A stretch of 64,000 bases of DNA from Yersinia hibernica (lineage in GTDB: Bacteria > Pseudomonadota > Gammaproteobacteria > Enterobacterales > Enterobacteriaceae): assembly GCF_004124235.1 (NCBI RefSeq), contig NZ_CP032487.1, positions 3,844,001-3,908,000 on the forward strand, given 5' to 3'. Positions within the stretch are counted from its first letter, which is position 1. Each line of letters opens with the position of its first letter. Below, one piece after another: positions 45,176 through 54,711 of the stretch. Both the position numbers and the translations under genes were made by a program. The notes beneath the pieces are model-generated. The model saw only the letters and a list, made by a program, of their open reading frames with translations, was not told where the DNA came from and searched no databases.

Positions 45176-46877
45176 GGGCACCTCCTTTCACTACATCGCG
45201 CTGAAGCTCACGCAAACGACGTAACACGCGGATAAGCCGCATCACCTTGACCACATGCAGATCGTCAAAAACGGGCTGGTCACTGATGGCTGGTGTTCCG
45301 AAAAAGTTGAGACAGAACATAAACATATTGAAAGGTTGATTCGGAATACTTCCTGTCATACCTGCCAGAAATAGCACAAATTCATTGCCGCTGTGCGCAG
45401 GGACGCTGTAGCCCGCCGCGCGTTCTGTCTTATCTTCATAAATGTTGTCTTCACAACCCATGCCCTCGGCCAGTTCAAACGCCAGCCGGTAAGCCATATC
45501 CTGCAGATGCTCGATATCGTCCTGTAATGCTGGGATGTGCCAGATATCATTGACCGGCTCCAGCCCCGTTGCCGCAAAGACCACGGAGGACACAGAGCGG
45601 TCGGTATCGTCAGAAGGTTCAGATAATGCGGAAAGCAGGCTGTCCGAACGAAAGCCTTGCGGGGCTTCAGTCTGCTCGCGGATAACGGCGGGGCCACCAT
45701 AGAGATCTGGCTGGGTTTCGGTTCTGTCAGTGAGACGTTGCTGATCGCCATCCATCAGGACCTGTATGGAGGAAGGTAATGTCGGGACCCGCAACTCAGC
45801 CTTGTTATCTGGAGACGGCTCAGGTTGGGTGCCCACGCCGGTCAGGGTACCGGAACGCAGACCGGTGAGGTGCACTGTCCCATCAGGCTGAGGGGAAAAC
45901 TGGGTGAGCGCTTTGCCTGACGGTGACGCCTGCGATACATGGACGACAGGCGGCTTAGGCGGGTCACCAAACATCTCCCGACGCTGCAGTTCTTTGGGGT
46001 CCAGTTCAATCAACCAGCGGTCATAATTCAGAGCGGGGTGCGGTAAGGCCTTGAGCAGTTCACCGATAAGCTCATCACGGAACATCTCTAAAGAATACGA
46101 ATCGGGGTTATTGAATACACAACATGTATCAGAAAAAACCTCATCGAAATCACAGGCAGCAGATACATCAGGTGAGAATATTTTCCATGTCTTCTCAGAC
46201 ATTGAGCGTAAAGACAGTAAAGGTGTAACTTGAGAGCGACTTAATCCCGATTCAAGCAGGATCGGCATAAAGGGATATAAATAGGTTAAAGTATCCTCCA
46301 TCCGGCTAATACCAGAAAAATGTATCGGGTAGCCCTGCTGATTGAGTAAATCCGACAGTTCACGCAAGGTGACACTTTTCCCTAACTCCTCTTCCCAAAT
46401 AGTGCGCGCTTTATGGATACCAAAGGCCTTTTCAATATAGGTCAGGTCGCCACGTACTTCGTTTTCGGCCAGATGACCAATTACGCACTGCAGGCGGCCC
46501 GGCCACGGCTTAACAATGGTCTGAAATCGATAAAAACGATCCTCTCCAGTTTCCTGCCATAATTCGCACAGGATCTGATAGCGGGTATTACCTCCGTCGC
46601 TGAAGATATACACGTCCTCACCATCCGGATCTCGGGTCACCTTAGGGATAGAGTCCAGCCCGCGCGCACAGATTGAGGCTTTGATGGCATCATAGCGGGG
46701 GTTACGGGATGTACGCGGATTGTCGGGGTTTGGACGCAACTGATCTAACGTGAGCACCATCGCCATTTCACTGACCGGAGGAACCCGCGGTGAAACGTGA
46801 CTTCCACTAACCTGCGAGGGTGATTTCCCCCGCTGTAGCATGGCATCGGAAAGATTCACTTTGTTGTATTTGCTCAT
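45165..46877 (-). CDS. ParB-family partition protein (ICE type, TIGR03764)
   Basis: The 570-residue protein has an N-terminal ParB/Srx-like domain (LTLDQLRPNPDNPRTSRNPR, then VYIFSDGGNTRYQIL with the GGNTR box near residue 115) and a helical DNA-binding region (TLRELSDLLNQQGYPIHFSG ISRMEDTL). The long C-terminal part is specific to this island family. With ParA it should help keep the excised circle. Start overlaps the dnaB stop by one base. The N-terminal Ser/Pro-rich tail is extended. Confidence 0.85.
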   Translation of the reverse strand: MSKYNKVNLSDAMLQRGKSPSQVSGSHVSPRVPPVSEMAMVLTLDQLRPNPDNPRTSRNPRYDAIKASICARGLDSIPKVTRDPDGEDVYIFSDGGNTRYQILCELWQETGEDRFYRFQTIVKPWPGRLQCVIGHLAENEVRGDLTYIEKAFGIHKARTIWEEELGKSVTLRELSDLLNQQGYPIHFSGISRMEDTLTYLYPFMPILLESGLSRSQVTPLLSLRSMSEKTWKIFSPDVSAACDFDEVFSDTCCVFNNPDSYSLEMFRDELIGELLKALPHPALNYDRWLIELDPKELQRREMFGDPPKPPVVHVSQASPSGKALTQFSPQPDGTVHLTGLRSGTLTGVGTQPEPSPDNKAELRVPTLPSSIQVLMDGDQQRLTDRTETQPDLYGGPAVIREQTEAPQGFRSDSLLSALSEPSDDTDRSVSSVVFAATGLEPVNDIWHIPALQDDIEHLQDMAYRLAFELAEGMGCEDNIYEDKTERAAGYSVPAHSGNEFVLFLAGMTGSIPNQPFNMFMFCLNFFGTPAISDQPVFDDLHVVKVMRLIRVLRRLRELQRDVVKGGAHDL

Positions 46878-48244
46878 CAGTACCCTCCCCCCTGAATAGC
46901 AGGAGCCTGAAGAGACTCAAAACGGGTAAAGCGGTTGTCAAAGCGCAATCTTACCGAGCCAATGGGCCCCTGACGTTGTTTGCCGATGATGACCTCAGCA
47001 AGACCTTTGTCTTCCGTATCCGGGTTATACACCTCATCACGGTAAACAAACATGATGACGTCCGCATCCTGCTCCAGTGCCCCGGAGTCGCGCAGATCAC
47101 CGTTATTGGGCCGTTTATCGGCACGGGATTCCAGAGAACGATTAAGCTGTGAAAGAGCCAGAACCGGACATTTCATTTCCTTGGCCAGCGCCTTCAGCGA
47201 ACGAGAAATCTCAGCAATCTCCTGCGTCCGGTTCTCCTGGTCAGGACAGCGCATCAGTTGTAAATAATCCACCATAATCAGCGAAGGCTTACCGTACTTA
47301 CGGGCGCTTCGACGTACCCGTATGCGCAACATCGTTGGCGTCAGGTAGCTGCTGTCATCAATCACCAGCCGGTCGCGCCATTCATTCATAATGAGGCCGG
47401 CAGCACCACTGATGCGTGCCCAATCTTCATCGTGGAGAAGTCCACTCTTGAGACGCTGTAGTTCCACGTTCCCCAGACAGGAGAGCATGCGCATCAGCAG
47501 TTGTTCAGTCGGTTGTTCAAGGCTGTACACTTGAACAATACTGTCTTTTTGCTGTTCAAGTGCGCCGGTGACCATGCCCATCGCCAGCGCCGTTTTGCCC
47601 ATCGACGGACGACCGGCCAGCAACACTAAATCACTGGCCTGCAGCCCGCAGGTGCGGGTATCGAGGTCATTAAAACCGGTCGGCGTGCCCGTTATTCCGT
47701 TCGGGGATTGATTGCGTATCTCCAGCTCACTGATAAGACGCTCCATCCCCTCAATCACCGAAGTGCCTTTTTCAGGCTCTGCTTTTTCAGCGATATCAAT
47801 GATGCGTTTTTCAGCCAGTTCCAGAAGCGCAGAGATATCCGCGCGCGGGGCAGAAACCTCACGGGTCAGGTCACTGCCTAGCGCAGCGAGCTGACGTGCA
47901 CGGCTGTACTTCGCCACAATTTCACTGTACGCCACAATATTGGCCGCACTGGGTGTGTTTTTACTGAGCGTGGCGGCATAGCCAAACCCGCCAATCAGCT
48001 CAAGCTGGTTCTGTTGCCCAAGGGACTCCGTCAGCGTGATAAGGTCAATAGGTTTGCCAGCATCAATGAGACGTTTCATTCCGCGGAAATAGATTTGATG
48101 CCCCTTGCTGAAAAAATCCTCAGCAGAAAGGATAAGAACAACATCATCCCAGCGATCGTTATCGAGCATTAAAGCACCCAACACACTCTGTTCAGCCTCA
48201 ACGGACACTAGCCCACGCAGGGGTTCCATATTTGAATCAATCAT
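46877..48244 (-). CDS. dnaB: Replicative DNA helicase DnaB, ICE copy
   Basis: The 455-residue helicase has the N-terminal DnaB domain (VEAEQSVLGALMLDNDRWDD) and Walker A (GRPSMGKTALAM) near residue 211. Further hallmarks are LVIDDSSYLTPTMLRIRVRR, the DYLQLM Walker B and QDADVIMFVYRDE at the C-terminus. It would unwind the ICE origin, giving the element its own helicase. ATG at 48244 was chosen for the CGGAGG site; a longer ORF from 48304 lacks one. Confidence 0.94.
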   Translation of the reverse strand: MIDSNMEPLRGLVSVEAEQSVLGALMLDNDRWDDVVLILSAEDFFSKGHQIYFRGMKRLIDAGKPIDLITLTESLGQQNQLELIGGFGYAATLSKNTPSAANIVAYSEIVAKYSRARQLAALGSDLTREVSAPRADISALLELAEKRIIDIAEKAEPEKGTSVIEGMERLISELEIRNQSPNGITGTPTGFNDLDTRTCGLQASDLVLLAGRPSMGKTALAMGMVTGALEQQKDSIVQVYSLEQPTEQLLMRMLSCLGNVELQRLKSGLLHDEDWARISGAAGLIMNEWRDRLVIDDSSYLTPTMLRIRVRRSARKYGKPSLIMVDYLQLMRCPDQENRTQEIAEISRSLKALAKEMKCPVLALSQLNRSLESRADKRPNNGDLRDSGALEQDADVIMFVYRDEVYNPDTEDKGLAEVIIGKQRQGPIGSVRLRFDNRFTRFESLQAPAIQGGGY

Positions 48245-48452
48245 GAAACACCTCCGAGGATTGGGCAAAAAAGGGTGCCAGACGGACAGTTGCTGGGAGT
48301 ACACTCTCTTTAACTGGCTGCACGATTTCAGACCACCGAGTTTGGCTGCTCTGATCTGAAGATGCAGACAGCAGGCGTATATTCATTAACTTGATAAGTA
48401 ATGTTCGAAACATCACCACCGAATTTATATTCATACGAGCGGGGAGCATCAT
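48237..48452 (-). CDS. Small ORF between parA and dnaB, 71 aa
   Basis: The 71-residue frame starts with an ATG that overlaps the parA stop (ATGA) and ends 8 bases inside the dnaB start. Sequence MNINSVVMFRTLLIKLMNIR near the N-terminus is hydrophobic and basic; the remainder is Ser/Gln-rich. No known family. The tight fit at both ends supports translation, but it could be a spacer only. Confidence 0.5.
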   Translation of the reverse strand: MMLPARMNINSVVMFRTLLIKLMNIRLLSASSDQSSQTRWSEIVQPVKESVLPATVRLAPFFAQSSEVFHD

Positions 48453-49321
48453 TTTTCTTCCCCTTTTTCTGCCAAAGAATCAAAGCGGTCTCTCCACTCA
48501 GGAAAGAGTTCGCAGGCCAGTTGTCGCATGGTAGAAAATGCTGAATCACTGACACGCCCTGTTTTCTTTTCCAGCCGATGAGCAGGCTGACCCGCAGCAT
48601 GCCCTTCGACATAAATTTCCAAGTCATAGATAAAGGTGCGGAGCAACGACACGCTGATTTGCTCGCTGTGAGCGCTGTACCTGCCATCGTTGATAATCTC
48701 TTCCAACTGCTGGTAAGTCTCACGAGCCAGACGGGTGTACTTCATGCAGTTAATCAGGATACGGATTTCGGGGAGTTTCAGGCCAAGTGCAGAAAAAGGC
48801 AGCAGATTTTCCATCATATTGATGGTGCCACGGATGAATTCCCTGACATCAGGCAGTACGGGTTTAACAACACCGATGGCCGTCCGCGTTGCCGCAAGAA
48901 CAATCAGTTCAAGCATGATGGAACGAGCGCCCTGAGAATCAACGATGATGACGTCATAAGACTGGAAAAGGGGATGTTGCAGAACATTGCGTAAGCGTAA
49001 ACGACCGTCAGGGGCATGCAGCATGGCGGTAGGAAGTTGGGCATGGGGATCGTTGGATACAATAATATCCAACCCCTCGATAATACTGTTGGAGATAATA
49101 CTGGAGGGCTGGTTTAGATCAGCAGTCTGCATGAGCAACTCATACAAACCTTTGGGGGCTTCGTAGGTAAGGGAAAAAATACTGCTGGCCGTCGGCTGAG
49201 CATAGTCTCCATCGATAAGAAGCACTTTTAGCCCTGCATCGGCAAGAAAGCCGGCAAGGTTGGCGGCCTGAGTGGATTTACCTTCCCCACCCTTGGTAGA
49301 AATTACTGGAATTACATGCAT
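48449..49321 (-). CDS. parA: ParA-family partition ATPase (Soj-like), first ICE gene
   Basis: The 290-residue protein has the deviant Walker A motif KGGEGKST near residues 10-17, a Walker B-like LLIDGDYAQPT and the VDSQGAR switch region. In PAPI-1 and SPI-7 a soj-like gene also stands at this end of the island and is needed for maintenance of the excised circle. The start codon at 49321 has an AGGTG site. A weak promoter (CTGACG, 16 bases, TAAATT on the minus strand) may lie in the 70 bases up to the attachment site. Confidence 0.9.
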   Translation of the reverse strand: MHVIPVISTKGGEGKSTQAANLAGFLADAGLKVLLIDGDYAQPTASSIFSLTYEAPKGLYELLMQTADLNQPSSIISNSIIEGLDIIVSNDPHAQLPTAMLHAPDGRLRLRNVLQHPLFQSYDVIIVDSQGARSIMLELIVLAATRTAIGVVKPVLPDVREFIRGTINMMENLLPFSALGLKLPEIRILINCMKYTRLARETYQQLEEIINDGRYSAHSEQISVSLLRTFIYDLEIYVEGHAAGQPAHRLEKKTGRVSDSAFSTMRQLACELFPEWRDRFDSLAEKGEEK

Positions 49322-49394
49322 TTAGGCACCTGATAATCTTCTCAGGATGCGAATTTACATTTAAATCACAAAACGTCAGAAAAACCAACAATTT

Positions 49395-49449
49395 GACACA
49401 GGGATTGAAAATCCCCGTGTCCTTGGTTCGATTCCGAGTCCGGGCACCA
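49395..49449 (+). other. ICE attachment site: 3' fragment of tRNA-Phe
   Basis: The plus strand holds the anticodon arm (GATTGAAAATCCCC, GAA anticodon region), variable loop, T arm (GGTTCGATTCC) and acceptor end (GGGCACCA) of an enterobacterial tRNA-Phe. The 5' half is missing, so it is not a gene. It marks the recombination junction of the ICE, 74 bases past the parA start. The intact tRNA and the integrase should lie at the other end, outside this window. Confidence 0.85.
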
Positions 49450-49570
49450 CTATTTAAGCTGGTTTGTTACAGTGACTGAACATCAGTCTTAACAAGCGGG
49501 TGATTGGGTAGGAATACGATACGGTCGTCATTTCGCCACGTCGATTGAAAAAGTAATTAGCAATCAATTA

Positions 49571-49598
49571 GCTCACTTGTTAAATCAAGTGGGCTTTT
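49571..49598 (+). terminator. Rho-independent terminator downstream of the tRNA-Phe fragment
   Basis: Stem GCTCACTTG / CAAGTGGGC (one U-G pair) with a 6-base loop, followed by TTTTATATTTT on the plus strand. Its direction and distance fit the original terminator of the tRNA-Phe transcript, which would have stayed behind when the ICE entered. Confidence 0.7.
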
Positions 49599-50367
49599 AT
49601 ATTTTACGGTTACATAAAGTTTCCATTAACGTCAAATAAGCAAGAGTTAATCAGCCCTTCCCCTAACTCTACAACAACTTTTGCTCCCAAATATCCCGCA
49701 AGCTATCAACGCCCTCATCAAGATACCCAAAAGTCGCATAAATCAGAACGGCTTGTTCTGGAAAAACGCTAGACCCCTGATCAGCTTATATGACCGCCAC
49801 ACATGGAGCAGAGTATAAAACGAGAAAATGCACGGGAAAAGTACTGCGGCTGCTACGCAGGCGAGCTCACGCCAACGACGTGCTACTTTCTGGAGCAAGA
49901 CCACCGGAATATTAAACGTCGGATGCGACCGATCTAGGATTCAAATCATTTCGACGAGTCCAGACGGCTCCTAGCCGACATCGAATGGGTTCACACGACA
50001 CGAAAAGGGCAATATCAACACCCGCTAAGTGAAGGATTGCCCCCGCATAACAATCCTATTTGTTGGCGGCTTAAATAGCCTACAGCGCAACTTTTGCTAA
50101 TTTCATGTTACTAATGCGACAAAGTTCCAGATACCAGCGGACACACTGAGCAATAATATTGAAGGCTTTTCGGATTAACGGTATGGGCAGGTAACATCGC
50201 AAAAAAAACAACATGTTACCTGATGACTCCTGAATGTGAAAAAACCACCTTTAAGAGCAATTCTTTTTTATTTATTTTTTATTTAAATTTTATTAAGACT
50301 CTATTTGTTTTGAAATCGATAAATTTCGATAACAATGAGCGAAATTAATGAATAGAGGCGAACGAAC

Positions 50368-50493
50368 GTGCAAAGGTATGTTTTATGCAAAAAATATACT
50401 GATATTAAGGCTGGTACCAGAGTTCAACTGGTTTTAGCCATTTTACTCGTTTTGATTGGTTTAACGGGGCTAATATTTGCCCTGTTGTATTAG
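50368..50493 (+). CDS. Possible 41-residue membrane microprotein
   Basis: A GTG-started frame encodes a 41-residue peptide with a basic, Cys-containing N-terminus (QRYVLCKKYTDIKAGTR) and a single hydrophobic helix (LVLAILLVLIGLTGLIFALL). A GAGGCG-like site precedes it. The topology is that of small inner-membrane proteins, but no homolog comes to mind, so it remains tentative. Confidence 0.35.
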   Translation: MQRYVLCKKYTDIKAGTRVQLVLAILLVLIGLTGLIFALLY

Positions 50494-50658
50494 TGTCGGC
50501 ATCGGCAATAGATGGCGCCAAGTATAAAACGAGAAAATACACGAAAAAAGTAGCTAAGAACACCTCAAGGGTGCGCTACGTCTATGACTCTTAAAATATA
50601 AAGACGCCTTAATACAGTTCTGGTTCAAATATTTATTTCACTTAATCGGACACCATTA

Positions 50659-53228
50659 ATGCATAAATTCTATTGGACAAAATCATTCAAAATACCCTCG
50701 GGAGGCAAATTAGCAGCCCCATGCGCACAGCCGCGAACGCTCAAGGTTATTGCTTGGGTCAATATTCTATTCCAGTTACTGCTTCCTTTAAGTTTATCCT
50801 TCACGCCTACTATTGCCGCCGCGGCGACATCCAAGGCTGCCGCTATCAACAGCCCCACTGAATCTTATATTCTCGGCGTCGGCGAAAATGTGAATACTGT
50901 GGCTAAAAAGTACGGTATCTCTGTTGATGAACTGAAAAAAATCAATATATACCGCACCTTCGCCAAACCTTTTATGGCATTAACCGCCGGGGATGAAATT
51001 GATGTGCCCCGCAAAGTCTCCCCGTTCTCCATTGATAATCAAAAAAATATCAACACAGATATTTCTCTGGAAAATAAGCTGGCCGGTCATGCTCAAATCG
51101 GTGCCGCAGCATTAGCCAGTGGCCATATTGCCAAGTCCGGTGAGCAAATGGTGCGCTCTGCTGCCAACAATGAATTCAACAGTCAGGCACAACAATGGCT
51201 CAGTCAGTTCGGCACCGCCCGCGTACAAAAGCCATTGTGACCGATGCTGGCAATAACCTACTACCGGGCCATAGCGTGAGTTTTGCGGCCGACAATGGCG
51301 CGGCAGTGGTCACCGTCATTGGCACCACTGGGGCCGATGGGATAGCCACCGCCACAGTGACCAATATGACTGCGGGGACCACCTCGGTGACCGCTACCGT
51401 GAATGGCATAAGTCAGAACGTGGACACCACTTTTGGCCCGGACAATAACACCGCGCAAATTTCAGCAGCCAACCTAACTGTCGTGCGAGATAACGCTATC
51501 GCCGATGGCACCGAGACCAATGAGGTCAAAGCCATTGTGACCGATGCTGGCAATAACCTACTACCGGGCCATAGCGTGAGTTTTGCGGCCGACAATGGCG
51601 CGGCAGTGGTCACCGTCATTGGCACCACTGGGGCCGATGGGATAGCCACCGCCACAGTGACCAATATGACTGCGGGGACCACCTCGGTGACCGCTACCGT
51701 GAATGGCATAAGTCAGAGCGTGGACACCACTTTTGGCCCGGACAATAACACCGCGCAAATTACCGCAGCCAACCTAACTGTCGTGCGAGATAACGCTATC
51801 GCCGATGGCACCGAGACCAATGAGGTCAAAGCCATTGTGACCGATGCTGGCAATAACCTACTACCGGGTCAGACCGTGAGTTTCACTGCGAACAATGGGG
51901 CAACAGCGACCACCGTTATTGGCACCACTGGGGCCGACGGGATAGCCACCGCCATAGTGACTAATATGACTGCGGGGACCACCTCGGTGACCGCTACCGT
52001 GAATGGCATAAGTCAGAGCGTGGACACCACTTTTGGCCCGGACAATAACACCGCGCAAATTACCGCAGCCAACCTAACTGTCGTGCGAGATAACGCTATC
52101 GCCGATGGCACCGAGACCAATGAGGTCAAAGCCATTGTGACCGATGCTGGCAATAACCTACTACCGGGTCAGACCGTGAGTTTCACTGCGAACAATGGGG
52201 CAACAGCGACCACCGTTATTGGCACCACTGGGGCCGACGGGATAGCCACCGCCACAGTGACCAATATGACTGCGGGGACCACCTCGGTGACCGCTACCGT
52301 GAATGGTGTCAGCCAAACAAAAGGGGTTTATTTTACCCAAGTTCTTAATATTAGGATAGAAACGACCAAGGATAATGCAATTTCAGGGGAAGAGACCAAT
52401 GAGGTCAAAGCTACTGTTTTAGACTCAGAAGGCAACAGAGTTGCCAATGTCAAAGTTGACTTTACCGCTTCATCCGACATTACACTCACGCCGTCTACTG
52501 GTATGACTAACTCCAGTGGAGAGATATTCGCTTCAGTATCTAAAAGCGGTTCGATAGGTGGCACAGCTACCATAACTGCCACTATTTCAGAACGCGCAGA
52601 AAATGACTCATTGCCTGTTAATTTCTTAACATTACGCCAAGTCAGTAGTGTCATCGCCCCAGGTAGTCAAAATTTTAGCTTTAATGAAGGGTTCCCAACG
52701 ACCGGATATGCAAATGCCAAATTCCAAATAAACGCAACTGGGAATATAGCATCGAACACAAACTATACTTGGGCATCAAATGAAACCACGGCTATGAATG
52801 TTGATAATGAAGGCAATGTTACATTAATAGATAGTAACATTCGCAATAAATCGGTCAAAATAACAGCAAGAGATAATGTAAACGCCTATCGCTATGAGTT
52901 TAAGGTAACCAGTTGGTTTATGGTGGCGGCAGCATATAAAAAGTTTTCTGATGCCCAGGCTTTCTGTTCGTCCGCCGGAATGGTAATACCTTCACGGGGT
53001 CAATTGACTAAAGGTGAAGGTATACGTGGAATTGGTTCGTTGTGGTCTGAATGGCAGAGGCCAGCCAGTTGGGCTGCTGGTGATGTCAATACCGCGTATT
53101 GGAGTGATACCCAGCCTTCGGCAATGCCGGGCTATAGATATATGGTAAATATCGTTAACGGCGACGGTACTGCATACAAAGTAAGTGATGGTGCCTATTT
53201 GGAGTATGTATCATGTGTTAAGAATTAA
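50659..53228 (+). pseudogene. Inverse autotransporter (invasin/intimin family), beta-barrel region deleted
   Basis: The N-terminal frame (50659-51240) has a long signal peptide (LFQLLLPLSLSFTPTIAAAA), a LysM domain (SYILGVGENVNTVAKKYGIS, about residues 69-118) and the usual lead-in to the barrel (NEFNSQAQQWLSQFGTARVQ). It then jumps, out of frame, into Ig-like repeats read in another frame to 53228. The roughly 300-residue barrel is missing, so nothing could reach the surface. The C-terminal domain (CSSAGMVIPSRGQL ... YVSCVKN) is lectin-like, as in Yersinia invasins. Deletion probably used a CAAA microhomology at about 51225-51229. Confidence 0.82.
51228..52317 (+). repeat. Near-identical 300-bp repeats coding Ig-like domains
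   Basis: Units begin at 51228, 51528, 51828 and 52128, each exactly 300 bases (the last cut short near 52317). Units 1 and 2 differ by about three bases; units 3 and 4 by about two. Units 1/2 and 3/4 form two subtypes (LLPGHSVSFAADNGA and LLPGQTVSFTANNGA). Such homogeneity points to recent amplification or gene conversion. Confidence 0.92.
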
Positions 53229-53465
53229 GCGCATTCTGGTAAATTAGTTCTGGCATATGTGTTGGTAAATTAGCAACTGTTGGCTGCTTTTTTCGGCGGC
53301 CAACAGATAAAAGTATTATTCTGCTTCCAGTTAAACCTAACAACCGGCGCTATATCATCGCGAACATCGAGGTGGATTAAATCACCGGTTCTTATGCCAA
53401 ATCAAACATCATCCGGTGATTGGATGCTTTACTGAATACTCTTCTTGGCTGACAGGAGTATCACC

Positions 53466-53855
53466 ATGATTGATCACACCGGATTTCACGTCACCAATCT
53501 TGAAGACAGCAAACTGTTTTACAGCCGTGTTCTGGCAAGCCTTGGCCATATTGCCCGGCTTGAAATCCCAGATAAAGCCGTCGGTTTTGGTCCTGCCAGG
53601 CCCGATGAAGGGTCAGATCCGGGAGGTGCGTTCTGGATAACACAGGGCACCCCCTGCACGCCCCGGATGCACCTTGCCTTCAGCGCAAAAAATAAAGAGG
53701 AAGTGGACGCATTCCACTCTATCGCCCTCCAAGCCGGCGGAAAAGATAATGGCGTACCGGGATACCGGCCTCAGTATCACCACGGATATTATGCCGCATT
53801 TATCCTTGATCCTGACGGGTACAATATTGAGGCGGTTTACCACGAGACACGATAA
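53466..53855 (+). CDS. VOC (glyoxalase-fold) family protein
   Basis: The 129-residue protein has the paired beta-alpha-beta units of the vicinal-oxygen-chelate fold: MIDHTGFHVTNLEDSKLFYS at the start, RMHLAFSAKNKEEVDAF in the middle, and YYAAFILDPDGYNIEAVYH at the end. The metal ligands His (residue 4), His (about 68) and Glu (about 122) are in place. The substrate is unknown. ATG at 53466 has an ACAGGAG site; an upstream TTG start is less likely. It stands alone. Confidence 0.88.
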   Translation: MIDHTGFHVTNLEDSKLFYSRVLASLGHIARLEIPDKAVGFGPARPDEGSDPGGAFWITQGTPCTPRMHLAFSAKNKEEVDAFHSIALQAGGKDNGVPGYRPQYHHGYYAAFILDPDGYNIEAVYHETR

Positions 53856-54011
53856 TCACTAGCGACTCGGAAGTATCTGGATTCCTCGTGGCTATGCACC
53901 GGTTATGAAAGAATATTTCTATTTAGCTGCGAATAAAAAGTAAAAGCCAATGGTCAGGGCTACTACTGCAGCCCTGTGCAGCCAAAAGGGTTCTGTACCA
54001 TTCAGAATTCG

Positions 54012-54599
54012 TTAGAAAAACATCCTGACAGCGCAATAAATTAGCAATAGAGCCAGTATCCGATTAACCCATCGACCATGTCTGCGAAACAGTGATTGGA
54101 ACAGATGGCCAGCCAGTGCCCAGACCAGATTCCCTACGCAGCCAATGACCGCGAGCAGAATGCTAACGGCAGTTACCCAGAAAATATCCTGCGTATAGGG
54201 CAAAACGAATGCAGACAGCGCGGTAATGCCGTAAAGAATAATCTTTACGTTGGCAAACTGCAGCCAGAAGCTGACCCAAAAGCTGAGGGGCCTCCCAGTA
54301 CCACCTGAAGTGGCCGGTGAGCTGGTGGCAATTCGCCATGCAAGCCAGAAGATATACGCCGCTCCTATCCACACCAGCCACCGGGTGACTGACGGCAGCA
54401 CACTGATCAAAGTATAGGTAAACATACCGCAAGCCAGCATAAGCACCAGGAAACCTGCACTCATGCCTGCCAGCACACGAAGGCTACGACGAAAACCATG
54501 CTGATTTACTGAACTAAGCGCCAGGATATTGTTAGGTCCTGGGGTCAGCGCGGTAATTAATGTATAGGTCAAAAAACCACTGATAATTGTTGGTGTCAC
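54012..54599 (-). CDS. eamB: Cysteine/O-acetylserine exporter EamB (LysE family)
   Basis: The 195-residue protein is a close relative of E. coli EamB/YfiK: TPTIISGFLTYTLITALTPG PNN (LysE signature), RVLAGMSAGFLVLMLACG, ANVKIILYGITALSAFVLP and the end LLLIYCAVRMFF. It has about six membrane segments and exports cysteine-pathway metabolites. The start is GTG at 54599 with an AAGGAG site. It is divergent from the LysR gene, as eamB and yfiE are in E. coli. Confidence 0.9.
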   Translation of the reverse strand: MTPTIISGFLTYTLITALTPGPNNILALSSVNQHGFRRSLRVLAGMSAGFLVLMLACGMFTYTLISVLPSVTRWLVWIGAAYIFWLAWRIATSSPATSGGTGRPLSFWVSFWLQFANVKIILYGITALSAFVLPYTQDIFWVTAVSILLAVIGCVGNLVWALAGHLFQSLFRRHGRWVNRILALLLIYCAVRMFF

Positions 54600-54641
54600 T
54601 TGTATTCTCCTTGTTCCCGGAGCATATTAGCCGCCCATATA

Positions 54642-54668
54642 CATTCAAAAAAGCGAATATTTTGAATG
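54642..54668. promoter_or_regulatory. LysR-type operator in the eamB-yfiE intergenic region
   Basis: A perfect 9-bp inverted repeat, CATTCAAAA at 54642-54650 and TTTTGAATG at 54660-54668 with a 9-base spacer, sits between the two divergent start codons (54599 and 54712). It fits a LysR recognition site (T-N11-A-like dyad) for YfiE, which would control both genes. Confidence 0.75.
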
Positions 54669-54711
54669 GCACAGTTTCAATATTTCGATGTTTTATGTGT
54701 GAGGAGGCTTT

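Larger units (their letters stand above)
49450..50658. other. Long mostly non-coding interval with a 32-bp repeat
   Basis: Apart from a possible 41-residue ORF (below) I see no gene. A 32-bp sequence starting AGTATAAAACGAGAAAAT occurs at 49812-49843 and again at 50521-50552 with 3 differences. The interval looks like decayed sequence behind the tRNA fragment. AT-rich runs at 50260-50330 could hold promoters of the downstream gene. Confidence 0.5.

Noticed and set aside
49395-49449. Complete tRNA-Phe gene
   Set aside because: Only the 3' half is present; the sequence upstream does not fit the acceptor 5' strand or D arm.
51228-52317. Tandem mobile element or satellite
   Set aside because: The 300-bp units are coding and specify Ig-like domains of an invasin-type protein.
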